Of a stretch of DNA of 64,000 bases, positions 19,074 through 26,824 are shown one piece after another. The DNA comes from an uncultured Planctomycetaceae bacterium (GTDB lineage: Bacteria; Planctomycetota; Planctomycetia; Pirellulales; Thermoguttaceae): the NCBI GenBank assembly GCA_946408825.1, contig CAMJTU010000006.1, positions 62,001-126,000 on the forward strand, written 5' to 3'. The notes beneath the pieces were generated by a model. That model saw nothing but the letters and a program-made list of their open reading frames with translations. It was not told the origin of the DNA and made no database searches. The translations under genes were made by a program, and so were the position numbers. The stretch's first letter is position 1; every line of letters starts with the position of its first letter.

Positions 19074-19853
19074 TTACTTTTTTGACGCGTATCTTGCAAT
19101 CTTTGGAACAAAACTATTTAGTTTTGGAGTTAATTCCGGATGTGGACTTAAAATAACGACACGACCTTTTCCGTATTCGCCGACGGCAATTGCGGGAGAA
19201 TTGATTTGAACGCCTTTGGGAGCGTCGTTCTCGGCAATTTCAGAACGAAAGAATGCGAGAACGCGGTAGGGTTCCAATTCTGAGTAGTTTGCCGGATGGA
19301 AAATTGGACCGTTCTGATACGCAATATCAAGACGCCCCTCATAGTCGCCTAAAATCTCGCGTCCTTCTTCTGTAAGTTCAATCTCTAGTATCGCTTCGCC
19401 ACGTTCCCATTCGCCTTCTTGGAGTTCGGCGTTGATAAGGCGTCCTTCTAGTCGAGAGTCGCTATAGAGGGCCAGATAAGCGCCTGCACACGTGCCGACA
19501 TATCCTCCGCCATCCTCCAAGAAACTCCAAAGACGCTTCCAACCTTCGTCGCCGAGCGCTTTTCTTTGAGCAGAAGCGGAACCGCCAGGAAAGAAAACCA
19601 CGTCATAATCCTTGAGAACGCCGTTCTGAATGTCGCCAGACGAAACAAAATCTGCTTTACAGTCTTGTGTTAAGTCGAGAATTTCTCGAGTCGCATTAGC
19701 ACAAGTATCGCTGGCGCCAGCGTCCCGATAAACAGCGACACGAAGCAAAGTTGACGTTTTGTCTTGAGCGAAAGACGTCAAAGTAAAACAAAATGCAAAT
19801 CCAACCGCTAGGATGCAAGTTGACGCCAGCATAGAAACGACTGTTAATTTCAT
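19074..19853 (-). CDS. Exported BPL_N / class I glutamine-amidotransferase-like protein
   Basis: A 259-residue protein with a Sec signal peptide (hydrophobic residues 10-28, cleavage near SFAQ). The mature part has VVFFPGGSASAQ, the nucleophile elbow VGTCAGAYLAL, and late VILSPHPEL, as in the N-terminal biotin-protein-ligase domain family (BPL_N, PF09825). In that family the fold is amidotransferase-like and the function of free-standing versions is unsettled. Ribosome binding site AAGAGGTGAG lies just before the ATG. It is the last gene of a minus-strand trio, 22 bp after the BtaB-like methyltransferase. Confidence 0.75.
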   Translation of the reverse strand: MKLTVVSMLASTCILAVGFAFCFTLTSFAQDKTSTLLRVAVYRDAGASDTCANATREILDLTQDCKADFVSSGDIQNGVLKDYDVVFFPGGSASAQRKALGDEGWKRLWSFLEDGGGYVGTCAGAYLALYSDSRLEGRLINAELQEGEWERGEAILEIELTEEGREILGDYEGRLDIAYQNGPIFHPANYSELEPYRVLAFFRSEIAENDAPKGVQINSPAIAVGEYGKGRVVILSPHPELTPKLNSFVPKIARYASKK

Positions 19854-19875
19854 TACTCACCTCTTAAGCAGAAGT

Positions 19876-20649
19876 TCAATTATCATCGTTCGCCTTTGGT
19901 TTTCGCCCCACGAAGATAAATCGTGGCATTTTCTTCCAAAAGACAGGGCAGAACGGTAAACGATCCTCCCGTTCAATCAGATTAACCTCTTCAAATTTAC
20001 GAGAAAGATATGGTAAAATATCGTTTGAAAGAAAAAGATTGTCAAAAGAAAACCACATCGGCCAAAACCAACGCGTTGAAAAGCTCTGACGCATCCGTCG
20101 TTCACTTGGAAATTTACGCGCAATATAGAAGTCCACCACCCCAACAACGCCGCCGGGCTTAAGAAATTCATAGGCCCTATCAATTGCGGCAAACCAATCA
20201 GGAATCATCGTCAAGGAGTAAGAAAAAAGCACGGCGTCGACAGTTCCCTCTGGCGGCGTCCAAACCGTTGCGTCGGCGCATACCGTCACTACGTTTTTCC
20301 AACCGGTTTCACGAATTCGTTCGCGGGCAACCTTAAGCATGGACTCCGTCAAATCAACGAGATAGACTTTTTTCAATTCAGCGAGACGTTGCTGGTCCAT
20401 CATCGTTAAATTTGCGCCAGTACCGCATCCAAGGTCTACCCAAATCTCGTCCTTTTGAGGGTTCATGAGACGCATCAGTTCGTCCCGCCCTGTTAGGAGA
20501 CGTTTGCGAAAATGATCATAGGCGTCTACTTGAGCTACATAAAACGACTCTAGGCGTTCAGCATGACTCTTGCCCTTCACGGGTTTCAAAGCCATGCAGT
20601 AAAGCACCTTCAGATCTGAAAAAAAGCTTGACAATCGTTGAAATTTCAT
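19876..20649 (-). CDS. Class I SAM methyltransferase, BtaB-like (betaine-lipid N-methyltransferase candidate)
   Basis: A 257-residue methyltransferase. An opening segment HAERLESFYVAQVDAYDHFR is followed by the SAM loop WVDLGCGTGANL near residue 75, then SLTMIPDWFAAIDRAYEFLKPGG and VVDFYIARKF. Late in the protein comes FWPMWFSFDN. This set resembles BtaB and the methyltransferase half of Bta1, which trimethylates diacylglyceryl-homoserine to the phosphorus-free lipid DGTS (recollection of the family, not a search). BtaA, the partner that makes the homoserine lipid, is not in this window. Other lipid or quinone methyltransferases remain possible. It lies between a CsoR-family regulator and an exported BPL_N protein on one probable transcript. 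Confidence 0.6.
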   Translation of the reverse strand: MKFQRLSSFFSDLKVLYCMALKPVKGKSHAERLESFYVAQVDAYDHFRKRLLTGRDELMRLMNPQKDEIWVDLGCGTGANLTMMDQQRLAELKKVYLVDLTESMLKVARERIRETGWKNVVTVCADATVWTPPEGTVDAVLFSYSLTMIPDWFAAIDRAYEFLKPGGVVGVVDFYIARKFPSERRMRQSFSTRWFWPMWFSFDNLFLSNDILPYLSRKFEEVNLIEREDRLPFCPVFWKKMPRFIFVGRKPKANDDN

Positions 20650-20705
20650 ATTGAAAAAATGAGTAACAAACGCCCGTCTAGAAGTTCCTTGGAACAGATA
20701 GACGA

Positions 20706-21095
20706 TTATTTTATGTAACGATTTACTAAAACAAGAATCTCGTCGACGTCGTTAGGAGCCAACTCCTGAGACTTGTTCTTACTACGAACGCTCACAAGTT
20801 CTTTAAGTAGCTCTTTGCATAGACCATTTACAGCCGCTCTCACAGCTGAAGCCTGTACTAGAGTAGATTCAATATCACGATCGCCTTCAATCATCCGCTT
20901 AATCGATTGCAGGTGTCCAACAATTCGAGACAAACGATTCGTCATATTTCGCTTTGCTTCGTCAGAAAGCGTTTCAGGCGCGGCTGGAGAGTTGTCGTTT
21001 TTCTCATTGTTTGACGAGACATTAACCGATAGACTACTAGTAGAACCTCTCGCTTTCGCTTTTCTCCTTCGTAATACCATTCTTAACCCCTCCAC
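20706..21095 (-). CDS. CsoR/FrmR-family transcriptional repressor lacking the usual metal ligands
   Basis: A 129-residue protein. The first 45 residues are a polar, basic leader. The rest is the all-alpha CsoR/FrmR (DUF156) domain: NRLSRIVGHLQSIKRMIEGD, then SAVRAAVNGLCKELL and a C-terminal helix. Aligning by eye to FrmR, the conserved Cys after the GD turn is Ile and the His of helix 2 is Leu. The only cysteine sits at a different place (NGLC). It is therefore unlikely to sense Cu, Ni or formaldehyde in the usual way. It probably regulates its own operon: a 16-bp palindrome lies about 32 bp upstream, and a G-tract operator-like site lies further up. Confidence 0.8.
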   Translation of the reverse strand: MEGLRMVLRRRKAKARGSTSSLSVNVSSNNEKNDNSPAAPETLSDEAKRNMTNRLSRIVGHLQSIKRMIEGDRDIESTLVQASAVRAAVNGLCKELLKELVSVRSKNKSQELAPNDVDEILVLVNRYIK

Positions 21096-21126
21096 GTCGT
21101 CGGCAAAAAGCTGTTAAAAAAGCAGA

Positions 21127-21142
21127 TCGGCATGCATGCCGA
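21127..21142. promoter_or_regulatory. 16-bp perfect palindrome upstream of the CsoR-like gene
   Basis: TCGGCATGCATGCCGA reads the same on both strands and ends 32 bp upstream of the repressor start. Its position suggests an autoregulatory operator. Inference only. Confidence 0.4.
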
Positions 21143-21313
21143 GGCGTTGATAGTCAAAAAACAATCTTTCCCCATTTGGAATATGAACTATAACCAGATG
21201 GACGACGCCCAATGGACAAAACAGATTAGACTTTCGTCAACCTACCAAGTAAGCAGTACGCCCGTTCCAAAGGGACTGAAAGGCAATAACGCCAGCTCGT
21301 CAGGAGTGGACGC

Positions 21314-21332
21314 ATATCCCCTACCGGGGTAT
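21314..21332. promoter_or_regulatory. Candidate CsoR/RcnR-type G-tract operator
   Basis: The site has CCCC-TACC-GGGG at its centre with flanking TAT/TAT. That is the general layout of CsoR-family operators (AT-rich arms around C4-N4-G4). It abuts a TATTATATT stretch that could be a -10 element. Confidence 0.35.
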
Positions 21333-21799
21333 TATATTCTATCCATAAAAAAAACAAGTCGTATCAACGCCCATATTTTATCTCAGCATTCGATCAAAGA
21401 ATAAGACGTCAAAACCTTCTTCAAAAATCGTCTTGTCTCAAGAAGAAAACGCCACGGAATTATTGATCTTTACCAAAATGTTCAAGAACAATAGAATCAA
21501 GCGCCTAGAGGATCGATAAAAATAGAATGAAATTGACGACGCATGTTCAGCCGTTTGAACAAGACGCTTTGGGCGCGCCAACCGGAAATAACGCGCGTAC
21601 AAGCGCTCGCAAGTTTTGAATCATTAATGAAAAAAATAATATTAAAAAGACTTAACCGCCCACCAAGTTATACTGTTTTTTTTACGAGAGACAGTCTGAA
21701 GTTTAGACAGTTCCGTAGCGCCGTCTAACGGCGCGGTGTTTCGCTTACCGCACGCGAATTCTATCCCTCCTAAATAATAAACATGAAAAAGGTTCTCCA

Positions 21800-22120
21800 A
21801 TGAAAAACGACTCGCGTCGATTCTTTCTTAGGCTGACCACAGGCGCGTCAATACTTTTTTTATCTAGTCTGTTTACAGGTTGCGCCTCCTTTAAGAATAA
21901 GAAAAACAAGGAAACACACGAGCAAGAGTTAAACGACGATGACAAGGAAGCGAACAACAACGACGTTTTCGAGTCTGAACGCAAAAACCAAGATGAACTG
22001 TCGGAATTTCTCGCTCAAAACGGTAGGAAAACCAAGGAGAAAAAAAGCGTAGTACGTCCTGGCGACGATTTTCTTCTAAGTGGTAAAGCTAAAGAGATAT
22101 ATGCGAATACTGAGCGATAA
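21800..22120 (+). CDS. Small lipoprotein, function unknown
   Basis: A 106-residue protein with basic N-terminus, hydrophobic stretch and lipobox LFTGC (Cys28). The mature part is very hydrophilic, rich in Lys, Glu, Asp and Asn, and likely disordered, ending with RPGDDFLLSGKAKEIYANTER. AAAGG precedes the ATG by about seven bases. No family recognised. The next gene begins 42 bp downstream, so co-transcription with the radical SAM enzyme is likely. Confidence 0.7.
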   Translation: MKNDSRRFFLRLTTGASILFLSSLFTGCASFKNKKNKETHEQELNDDDKEANNNDVFESERKNQDELSEFLAQNGRKTKEKKSVVRPGDDFLLSGKAKEIYANTER

Positions 22121-22162
22121 ATAGACGCTCTAAACAAACGTCGCACGTCAGGAATCGTAAAC

Positions 22163-23365
22163 ATGGCCGATCAATGTCACAAAGACGACGCAGTCTCTTC
22201 CCCTGATTCCAGGGTGATACGCAACGGTTGCGTACCTGCAAGATGGAATAGACACGCGGACGTCAACCAACCCGGTCAGGAACTGGGTTATGCGATAAAT
22301 CCGCAGAAGACGGGAACAATCGGAAATTTCGAACTCTTGGAACCAAGTCAAATTGAGTCTAGCGCTGAGAAAACAATAATTTGCGAACTTTGTCCTCACG
22401 CTTGCCGTATCGCGCCGGGCAAGTCAGGACGTTGTTCTGCTCGCCTCAACGTTGACGGAAGGCTCATATCAAGGTTCTATGGTAAACCCGTTTCTGTTGC
22501 AATAGATCCCATCGAAAAAAAACCGCTTTACCACTTCCTACCAGGAACGCCAATCCTATCGCTGGGCACGCGCGGTTGCAATCTCTCATGCAAGTTTTGC
22601 CAGAATTGGCAAATTTCTCAACCATTTCCCGTAACTTCTACAATCAATACCACTCTCGAACCTCGACAAGTAATCGAATTGGCGCTAGAGCATAAATGTC
22701 CGAGCGTGGCTTTTACATATAATGAACCCACAATCTGGGCGGAATATGTCGTCGACGTCTCGCGCCTCTGTCGCCGGAACGGCATTAAAACTGTTGCCGT
22801 AACAAACGGAATGATATGCGGTTCGGCTCGCAGAGAGTTTTTCAACGCCGTTGACGCGACAAATATTGATCTCAAAGCTTTTACCCAATCTTTTTACAAA
22901 AATCTCACGGGCGGCGATCTGGAAAGCGTCAAGGAGACGTTAAAGTACGTTGCTAAAGAGACAGACGTGTGGCTTGAAATAACTAACCTCCTGATCCCCG
23001 GGCATAATGATTCGTCAACAGAACTCAAAGAAATGTGTCGGTGGATTGTCGACGAAATTGGTCAACTTACGCCGTTGCATTTCTCGGCGTTCTTCCCAAC
23101 ATGGCGATTGACGGACAGTCCGCCGACTCCTCTAGAAAAGCTCATTGAAGCAACAGAAATTGCTAGGGAAATAGGCGTTAGGTATGTTTATCGAGGCAAT
23201 GTTAAAGACGATTCAGGTCAAACAACCTACTGTTCGAAATGCGGTTCGCCTCTTATCGTTCGATCGTCCTATAACGTCACGTTTTCAAGCAATTTAGAAT
23301 ACCGATCGTTTCAAGCTTGTTGCGGCAAATGCGGCGAGCCCTTAGCCGGAGTTTTTGGACAATAA
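22163..23365 (+). CDS. amrS: AmmeMemoRadiSam-system radical SAM enzyme
   Basis: A 400-residue radical SAM protein. It has an N-terminal Cys cluster (CELCPHACRIAPGKSGRC, from about residue 75), the [4Fe-4S] motif CNLSCKFC near residues 139-146, and FTYNEPTIWAEYV. LLIPGHND follows, and a C-terminal zinc-ribbon-like pair of CxxC motifs (CSKCG, CGKCG). This matches the AmmeMemoRadiSam radical SAM family (TIGR04337), relatives of pyruvate-formate-lyase activases. Family systems combine it with AMMECR1 and Memo-like proteins, here absent from the window. The first 70 residues are an unassigned polar extension, so a later start is possible. Confidence 0.85.
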   Translation: MADQCHKDDAVSSPDSRVIRNGCVPARWNRHADVNQPGQELGYAINPQKTGTIGNFELLEPSQIESSAEKTIICELCPHACRIAPGKSGRCSARLNVDGRLISRFYGKPVSVAIDPIEKKPLYHFLPGTPILSLGTRGCNLSCKFCQNWQISQPFPVTSTINTTLEPRQVIELALEHKCPSVAFTYNEPTIWAEYVVDVSRLCRRNGIKTVAVTNGMICGSARREFFNAVDATNIDLKAFTQSFYKNLTGGDLESVKETLKYVAKETDVWLEITNLLIPGHNDSSTELKEMCRWIVDEIGQLTPLHFSAFFPTWRLTDSPPTPLEKLIEATEIAREIGVRYVYRGNVKDDSGQTTYCSKCGSPLIVRSSYNVTFSSNLEYRSFQACCGKCGEPLAGVFGQ

Positions 23366-23406
23366 TGGGAAGTTGTTCGTCGAAAGCAGTCTATGTGAAA
23401 TTGCCC

Positions 23407-23434
23407 TTGTCTCAATCAGTAGATTCAATATAAT
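23407..23434 (+). promoter_or_regulatory. Candidate promoter of the multihaem cytochrome gene
   Basis: TTGTCT (23407-23412), 16-bp spacer, and TATAAT (23429-23434), about 80 bp before the start codon. Confidence 0.5.
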
Positions 23435-23512
23435 CCCGCTGGAAATAGAAGCGGAGCGTCCTCTTCGAAACGCTCAGACCTTCTTAAGCGACTTCAATGA
23501 GGAATTCCCGCA

Positions 23513-25336
23513 ATGAGAAAAAAAAGTTCAATGACGTCACTACACATAACTCGTAATTCAACCGTTTTGTTTTTAATCGTCATGTTCGTTTCATTCATGA
23601 CGTCTGAGGTTTCCGAAGTTTATTCACAGAGCGCCTCGTCCCCAAGATTTGTCGCGCCAGTATTTTCGAACCCATCTAATTCTGAAGCCGAAGACGTCGA
23701 CGTAGAAGAAACCGAACCCGAACCCTCAGAAGTCCAAGATCTCAACGAAAACGACGATCTCATTCATCCGTCAGATACTTCAGAATCAAGCGACGAAGAC
23801 GGCGAAGACGCCCAAGAGGAAGAAACGGACGAAACCGCTTCCGCAAGCGTCGACGTCACGCGAAATTCATCTGGCAACTCTGTGGAACGCGAGCCTTACG
23901 ACGTCTACAAAGAGAACGGTCGTTATTTCGTCGATTGGGAAAAACCAGACCTCACGCTCGTTTTTACAGGTATGACAAACGGTTATATTGAACCATGCGG
24001 ATGCGCTGGCATGGAAAGGATGAAAGGCGGACTCAGTCGGCGTCAAACTTTTTTAGACAATCTTAAGCATGACATGAATTGGGACGTCGTCGCTATTGAT
24101 TCGGGCCAGATAACCGACGGATTTGGAGTTCAAGAAGAACTTAAGTTCGACATGGCGATGAACGCTTTTCACTTGATGGAATATGACGCCATTGGAGTCG
24201 GCAGGGGAGAATTACGCTTTCCCGCGTATTTTCTCTTAACTTACACGACCCCCACCTCCTCTACTTCGCCGAGTCTTTTCACGTCTGCGAATATTGGCGT
24301 ATATGGTTATCATCCGACGTACACTCTTCCATACAAGATTATCGAACGCGCGGGAAAAAGGGTTTGCGTAGTTTCCGTTGTGTGTAAGGATAACGCGCTT
24401 AGCCAGCGCGACGAAAATATTCTTTACGAAGAACCTGCCAAGAAGCTTGCTGAACTTGAATCAGAACTTAAAAAGAAGGCGTGTGACGTTTATGTTTTAA
24501 TCGTTCATGGTTCTGAGGACGAAACGGCGGCGCTCGCTCAAAAGTTTTCTTTCTTCAACTACGTTTTCTCGTCAGACTCGCCAAGCGAACCGCCGGCAGA
24601 ATTGAGAAAAATCAATAAAAATCAAGGACTGATCGAAGTTGGCGAAAAGGGAAAATATGCCGTCGTTCTTGGTCTTTATGACGACGATTCGGTTCGTTAC
24701 CAACGTGTTGCGCTCGATTCACGTTATGAATCCTCCCCTGAAGTTACCCTCCTTATGAAGGACTATCAATCGATTCTCAAACAACTTATTACGTCTAAAG
24801 GATTCAAGGGCGGACTCGGAATCAATCCAGCTAAATCGCCTCGCGCCGACGAACTTGGCAAATACGTTGGTTCCCAGAAATGCCGCTCATGTCACGAAGA
24901 TTCATGGAGAATCTGGGCAAAATCCAAACACGCGACGGCGTGGAAATCTCTCAAAGAAACGGCAAATCCGCCGCGAACGTTCGATCCAGAATGTATCGGT
25001 TGTCATGTCGACGGCTGGAACGGTCTCCAGTGCGCGCCATACGCAGACGGCTATGAATCAGAGGAAGAAACGCCGGAATTGCTTAATGTCGGTTGCGAAA
25101 GTTGCCACGGACCGGGAGAACGCCACATCGCAGCGGAACTTGACTCTGACGAGTCCCTTCAAGAACGAATCAGATCCTTTATGCGGCTAGGCGACGACGT
25201 CAAGAAGGTCTGCTATGCATGCCATGACGGCGACAATAGTCCCGAGTTCGAGTTTGACGTCTATTATCCCCTTGTTGCTCACGAGGAAGACGTCGACGAC
25301 GTAGAAGAGGAAGAAGAAGAGGAAGACGAACCGTAG
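23513..25336 (+). CDS. Secreted tetrahaem cytochrome c554-like protein with an inactive-looking phosphoesterase domain
   Basis: A 607-residue exported protein. A signal or anchor at residues 15-40 is followed by a strongly acidic linker (about 60-120). Next comes a 5'-nucleotidase/metallophosphatase-like domain beginning VFTGMTNGYIEPCGCAGM and GGLSRR. Its first motif has no Asp-x-His, so metal catalysis is doubtful. From about residue 445 there are four haem-c motifs: CRSCH, CIGCH, CESCH (in GCESCHGPGERH) and CYACH. The tail is a run of Glu and Asp. This phosphatase-plus-cytochrome c554 architecture is common in planctomycetes (recollection). It probably carries electrons in the periplasm; the partner oxidoreductase is unknown. 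Confidence 0.85.
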   Translation: MRKKSSMTSLHITRNSTVLFLIVMFVSFMTSEVSEVYSQSASSPRFVAPVFSNPSNSEAEDVDVEETEPEPSEVQDLNENDDLIHPSDTSESSDEDGEDAQEEETDETASASVDVTRNSSGNSVEREPYDVYKENGRYFVDWEKPDLTLVFTGMTNGYIEPCGCAGMERMKGGLSRRQTFLDNLKHDMNWDVVAIDSGQITDGFGVQEELKFDMAMNAFHLMEYDAIGVGRGELRFPAYFLLTYTTPTSSTSPSLFTSANIGVYGYHPTYTLPYKIIERAGKRVCVVSVVCKDNALSQRDENILYEEPAKKLAELESELKKKACDVYVLIVHGSEDETAALAQKFSFFNYVFSSDSPSEPPAELRKINKNQGLIEVGEKGKYAVVLGLYDDDSVRYQRVALDSRYESSPEVTLLMKDYQSILKQLITSKGFKGGLGINPAKSPRADELGKYVGSQKCRSCHEDSWRIWAKSKHATAWKSLKETANPPRTFDPECIGCHVDGWNGLQCAPYADGYESEEETPELLNVGCESCHGPGERHIAAELDSDESLQERIRSFMRLGDDVKKVCYACHDGDNSPEFEFDVYYPLVAHEEDVDDVEEEEEEEDEP

Positions 25337-25363
25337 GGCGGAACAAGCGTTATGAATGAGAAG

Positions 25364-25397
25364 CCGTCGCGTGTTTAAAACACGTGACGGTTTTTTT
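25364..25397 (+). terminator. Intrinsic terminator of the multihaem cytochrome gene
   Basis: A 13-bp stem with one G-T pair (25364-25376 with 25378-25390), followed by seven T. Confidence 0.8.
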
Positions 25398-25787
25398 GTT
25401 CTCTGCGATAACATGTCGACCTCCAAACGCGAGAGATAAATCGTTAATTTTTTCCTCACACACAATTCTCTCTTTTCTTCTTAAAAGATTCGCCGCTATT
25501 ACCTTTAACGAATCAACTCATTCTTGTTAGGGAGCAAAACATAAACTTTTGTCGCACGTATCGCCTAGTGAAAAATCGACGAGCACCTCCACAATTCAAG
25601 GTCTCTCTCTTCACATGAGCTTAAGTTCAACATGTTGATTTTAGGTCGTCTCTGGTTATAATGGACCGGGAGTTGTGGTCGTTGCAGAACGGGAACGTGT
25701 TCACGACTCTGTACATTTTTCGTCTGGTCGCCTTCGGTTGGTCGGAGCTTTTTGACCGGTCTTCATCCTTTTTATGAGGAACATGTT
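25398..25787. other. Intergenic region upstream of the PH-domain gene
   Basis: This 390-bp stretch has no supported ORF. It carries a good sigma70-like promoter (25635-25662) that leaves a 5' leader of about 120 nt before the next gene. No known riboswitch pattern was recognised in the leader. Confidence 0.55.
25635..25662 (+). promoter_or_regulatory. Candidate promoter of the PH-domain gene
   Basis: TTGATT (25635-25640), 16-bp spacer, TATAAT (25657-25662). Confidence 0.5.
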
Positions 25788-26666
25788 ATGGCAGGGAATA
25801 ATCAAAACAACTCGACGCCAAACGGACCTTGGCGCGCGGGACGACCGTCGTTCAAAGCATTCTACCCTGAAATTTTTCTGTTGACGCTCATTACAATAGC
25901 GTTCATCGCAATCGCAGTCAAACTTAGCTGCTCTACCATTCGCAAGTCGCATGACAAGGCAAAGGATCGCCCCGTTGCGTTACAATTCGACGCCCCGTTT
26001 CTTGTGCCGCTTGCGTTTGCAGACGAGGCCCCCGTTGATCAGTTGCCCGCAGGCGACGCGTCTTCGACTGACTCGAACGCCACAGACGTGGTTAAAGAGT
26101 CAACTTCGCTTCCAACTTCCGAAACCACTTCGGAAGTAGAGCCTGTCAAGAAAGTTGTGTCGTCTTCCAACGCTTCAACCCTCAAATCTTCAGACGCCGC
26201 CCCTAAAGGCGAATCTCCTTGGATCAAAATCATTTGGATTTGGATCGTCTGTTTGATAGTCCCAGTTATCCTATGGATTTGGCGGGGTATTATTTGGATC
26301 TGCGCGGTTTATGGTATTTACTATGAATTACGAGTCGATCCAGACAATCCACGCGCAACGACGTTCCTCACGACCCACGGAATCTTCAACAAAAGTACTG
26401 ATTCGCTCCACATCGGTTCTATCAAAGATATCCAGAGCCGACAATCTTTCTTCCAGAAATACTTTATGGGAGGCGTAGGAACAATTACGCTCTTAACCAC
26501 CGACGTTACGGACGAACGGCTCGAAATGAAAAACATGGCTGATCCTAGCAGAGTTTTCAACGCGTTTGACACGTTACGTCGGCATTTCTGGAGTCGCGGC
26601 GGCATGCAGTTGCACGGCGGCAGCGGAGACGAAGACGGCGCTTTCAGCGAACATCTCGGAGAATAA
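25788..26666 (+). CDS. Membrane protein with bacterial PH (bPH2) domain
   Basis: A 292-residue protein. An upstream TTG in frame (25752) is possible, but ATG 25788 has the ribosome binding site GAGGA eight bases before it and is preferred. Membrane segment 1 is near residues 28-48; a Ser/Thr/Glu-rich linker follows (about 80-145). A Trp/Ile-rich hydrophobic segment lies at about 150-185. Then comes a PH-like domain: YYELRVD, TTHGIFNKSTDSLHIGSIKDIQ and ITLLTTDV. In bPH2 proteins this domain follows membrane helices and its ligand is unknown. A terminator hairpin follows at 26729. Confidence 0.7.
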   Translation: MAGNNQNNSTPNGPWRAGRPSFKAFYPEIFLLTLITIAFIAIAVKLSCSTIRKSHDKAKDRPVALQFDAPFLVPLAFADEAPVDQLPAGDASSTDSNATDVVKESTSLPTSETTSEVEPVKKVVSSSNASTLKSSDAAPKGESPWIKIIWIWIVCLIVPVILWIWRGIIWICAVYGIYYELRVDPDNPRATTFLTTHGIFNKSTDSLHIGSIKDIQSRQSFFQKYFMGGVGTITLLTTDVTDERLEMKNMADPSRVFNAFDTLRRHFWSRGGMQLHGGSGDEDGAFSEHLGE

Positions 26667-26728
26667 CTATAGCTTATCGTTTGTCTTCACTTGACTTCGA
26701 CTGCTATGACAATTAAACTTCCACAAGT

Positions 26729-26768
26729 CGCCGAACTCGCCACAATGGTAAGTTCGGCGGCGTCTTTT
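26729..26768 (+). terminator. Intrinsic terminator of the PH-domain gene
   Basis: A 9-bp stem (26729-26737 with 26751-26759) followed shortly by a T-run. Confidence 0.7.
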
Positions 26769-26824
26769 TGACTCTGTCTTGGCGCTTGACGCACACTTTG
26801 ATCTGAACGACGAAAGGCTTCTTT

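Larger units (their letters stand above)
21096..21799. other. Long regulatory spacer between the CsoR-like gene and the lipoprotein gene
   Basis: This 704-bp region holds a perfect palindrome (21127-21142) and a CsoR-type G-tract site (21314-21332). I see no convincing coding sequence: the 90-codon plus-strand frame at 21132-21404 starts inside the palindrome and has no domain or ribosome binding site. The region from 21405 to 21780 shows nothing I can assign. Confidence 0.5.

Noticed and set aside
21132..21404. 90-codon plus-strand frame upstream of the lipoprotein gene
   Set aside because: It begins inside the perfect palindrome, runs over the operator-like site, and has no ribosome binding site or domain.
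21783..21803. Six-codon mini-ORF (MKKVLQ) overlapping the lipoprotein start as ATGA
   Set aside because: No ribosome binding site of its own and no regulatory sequence pattern; likely chance.
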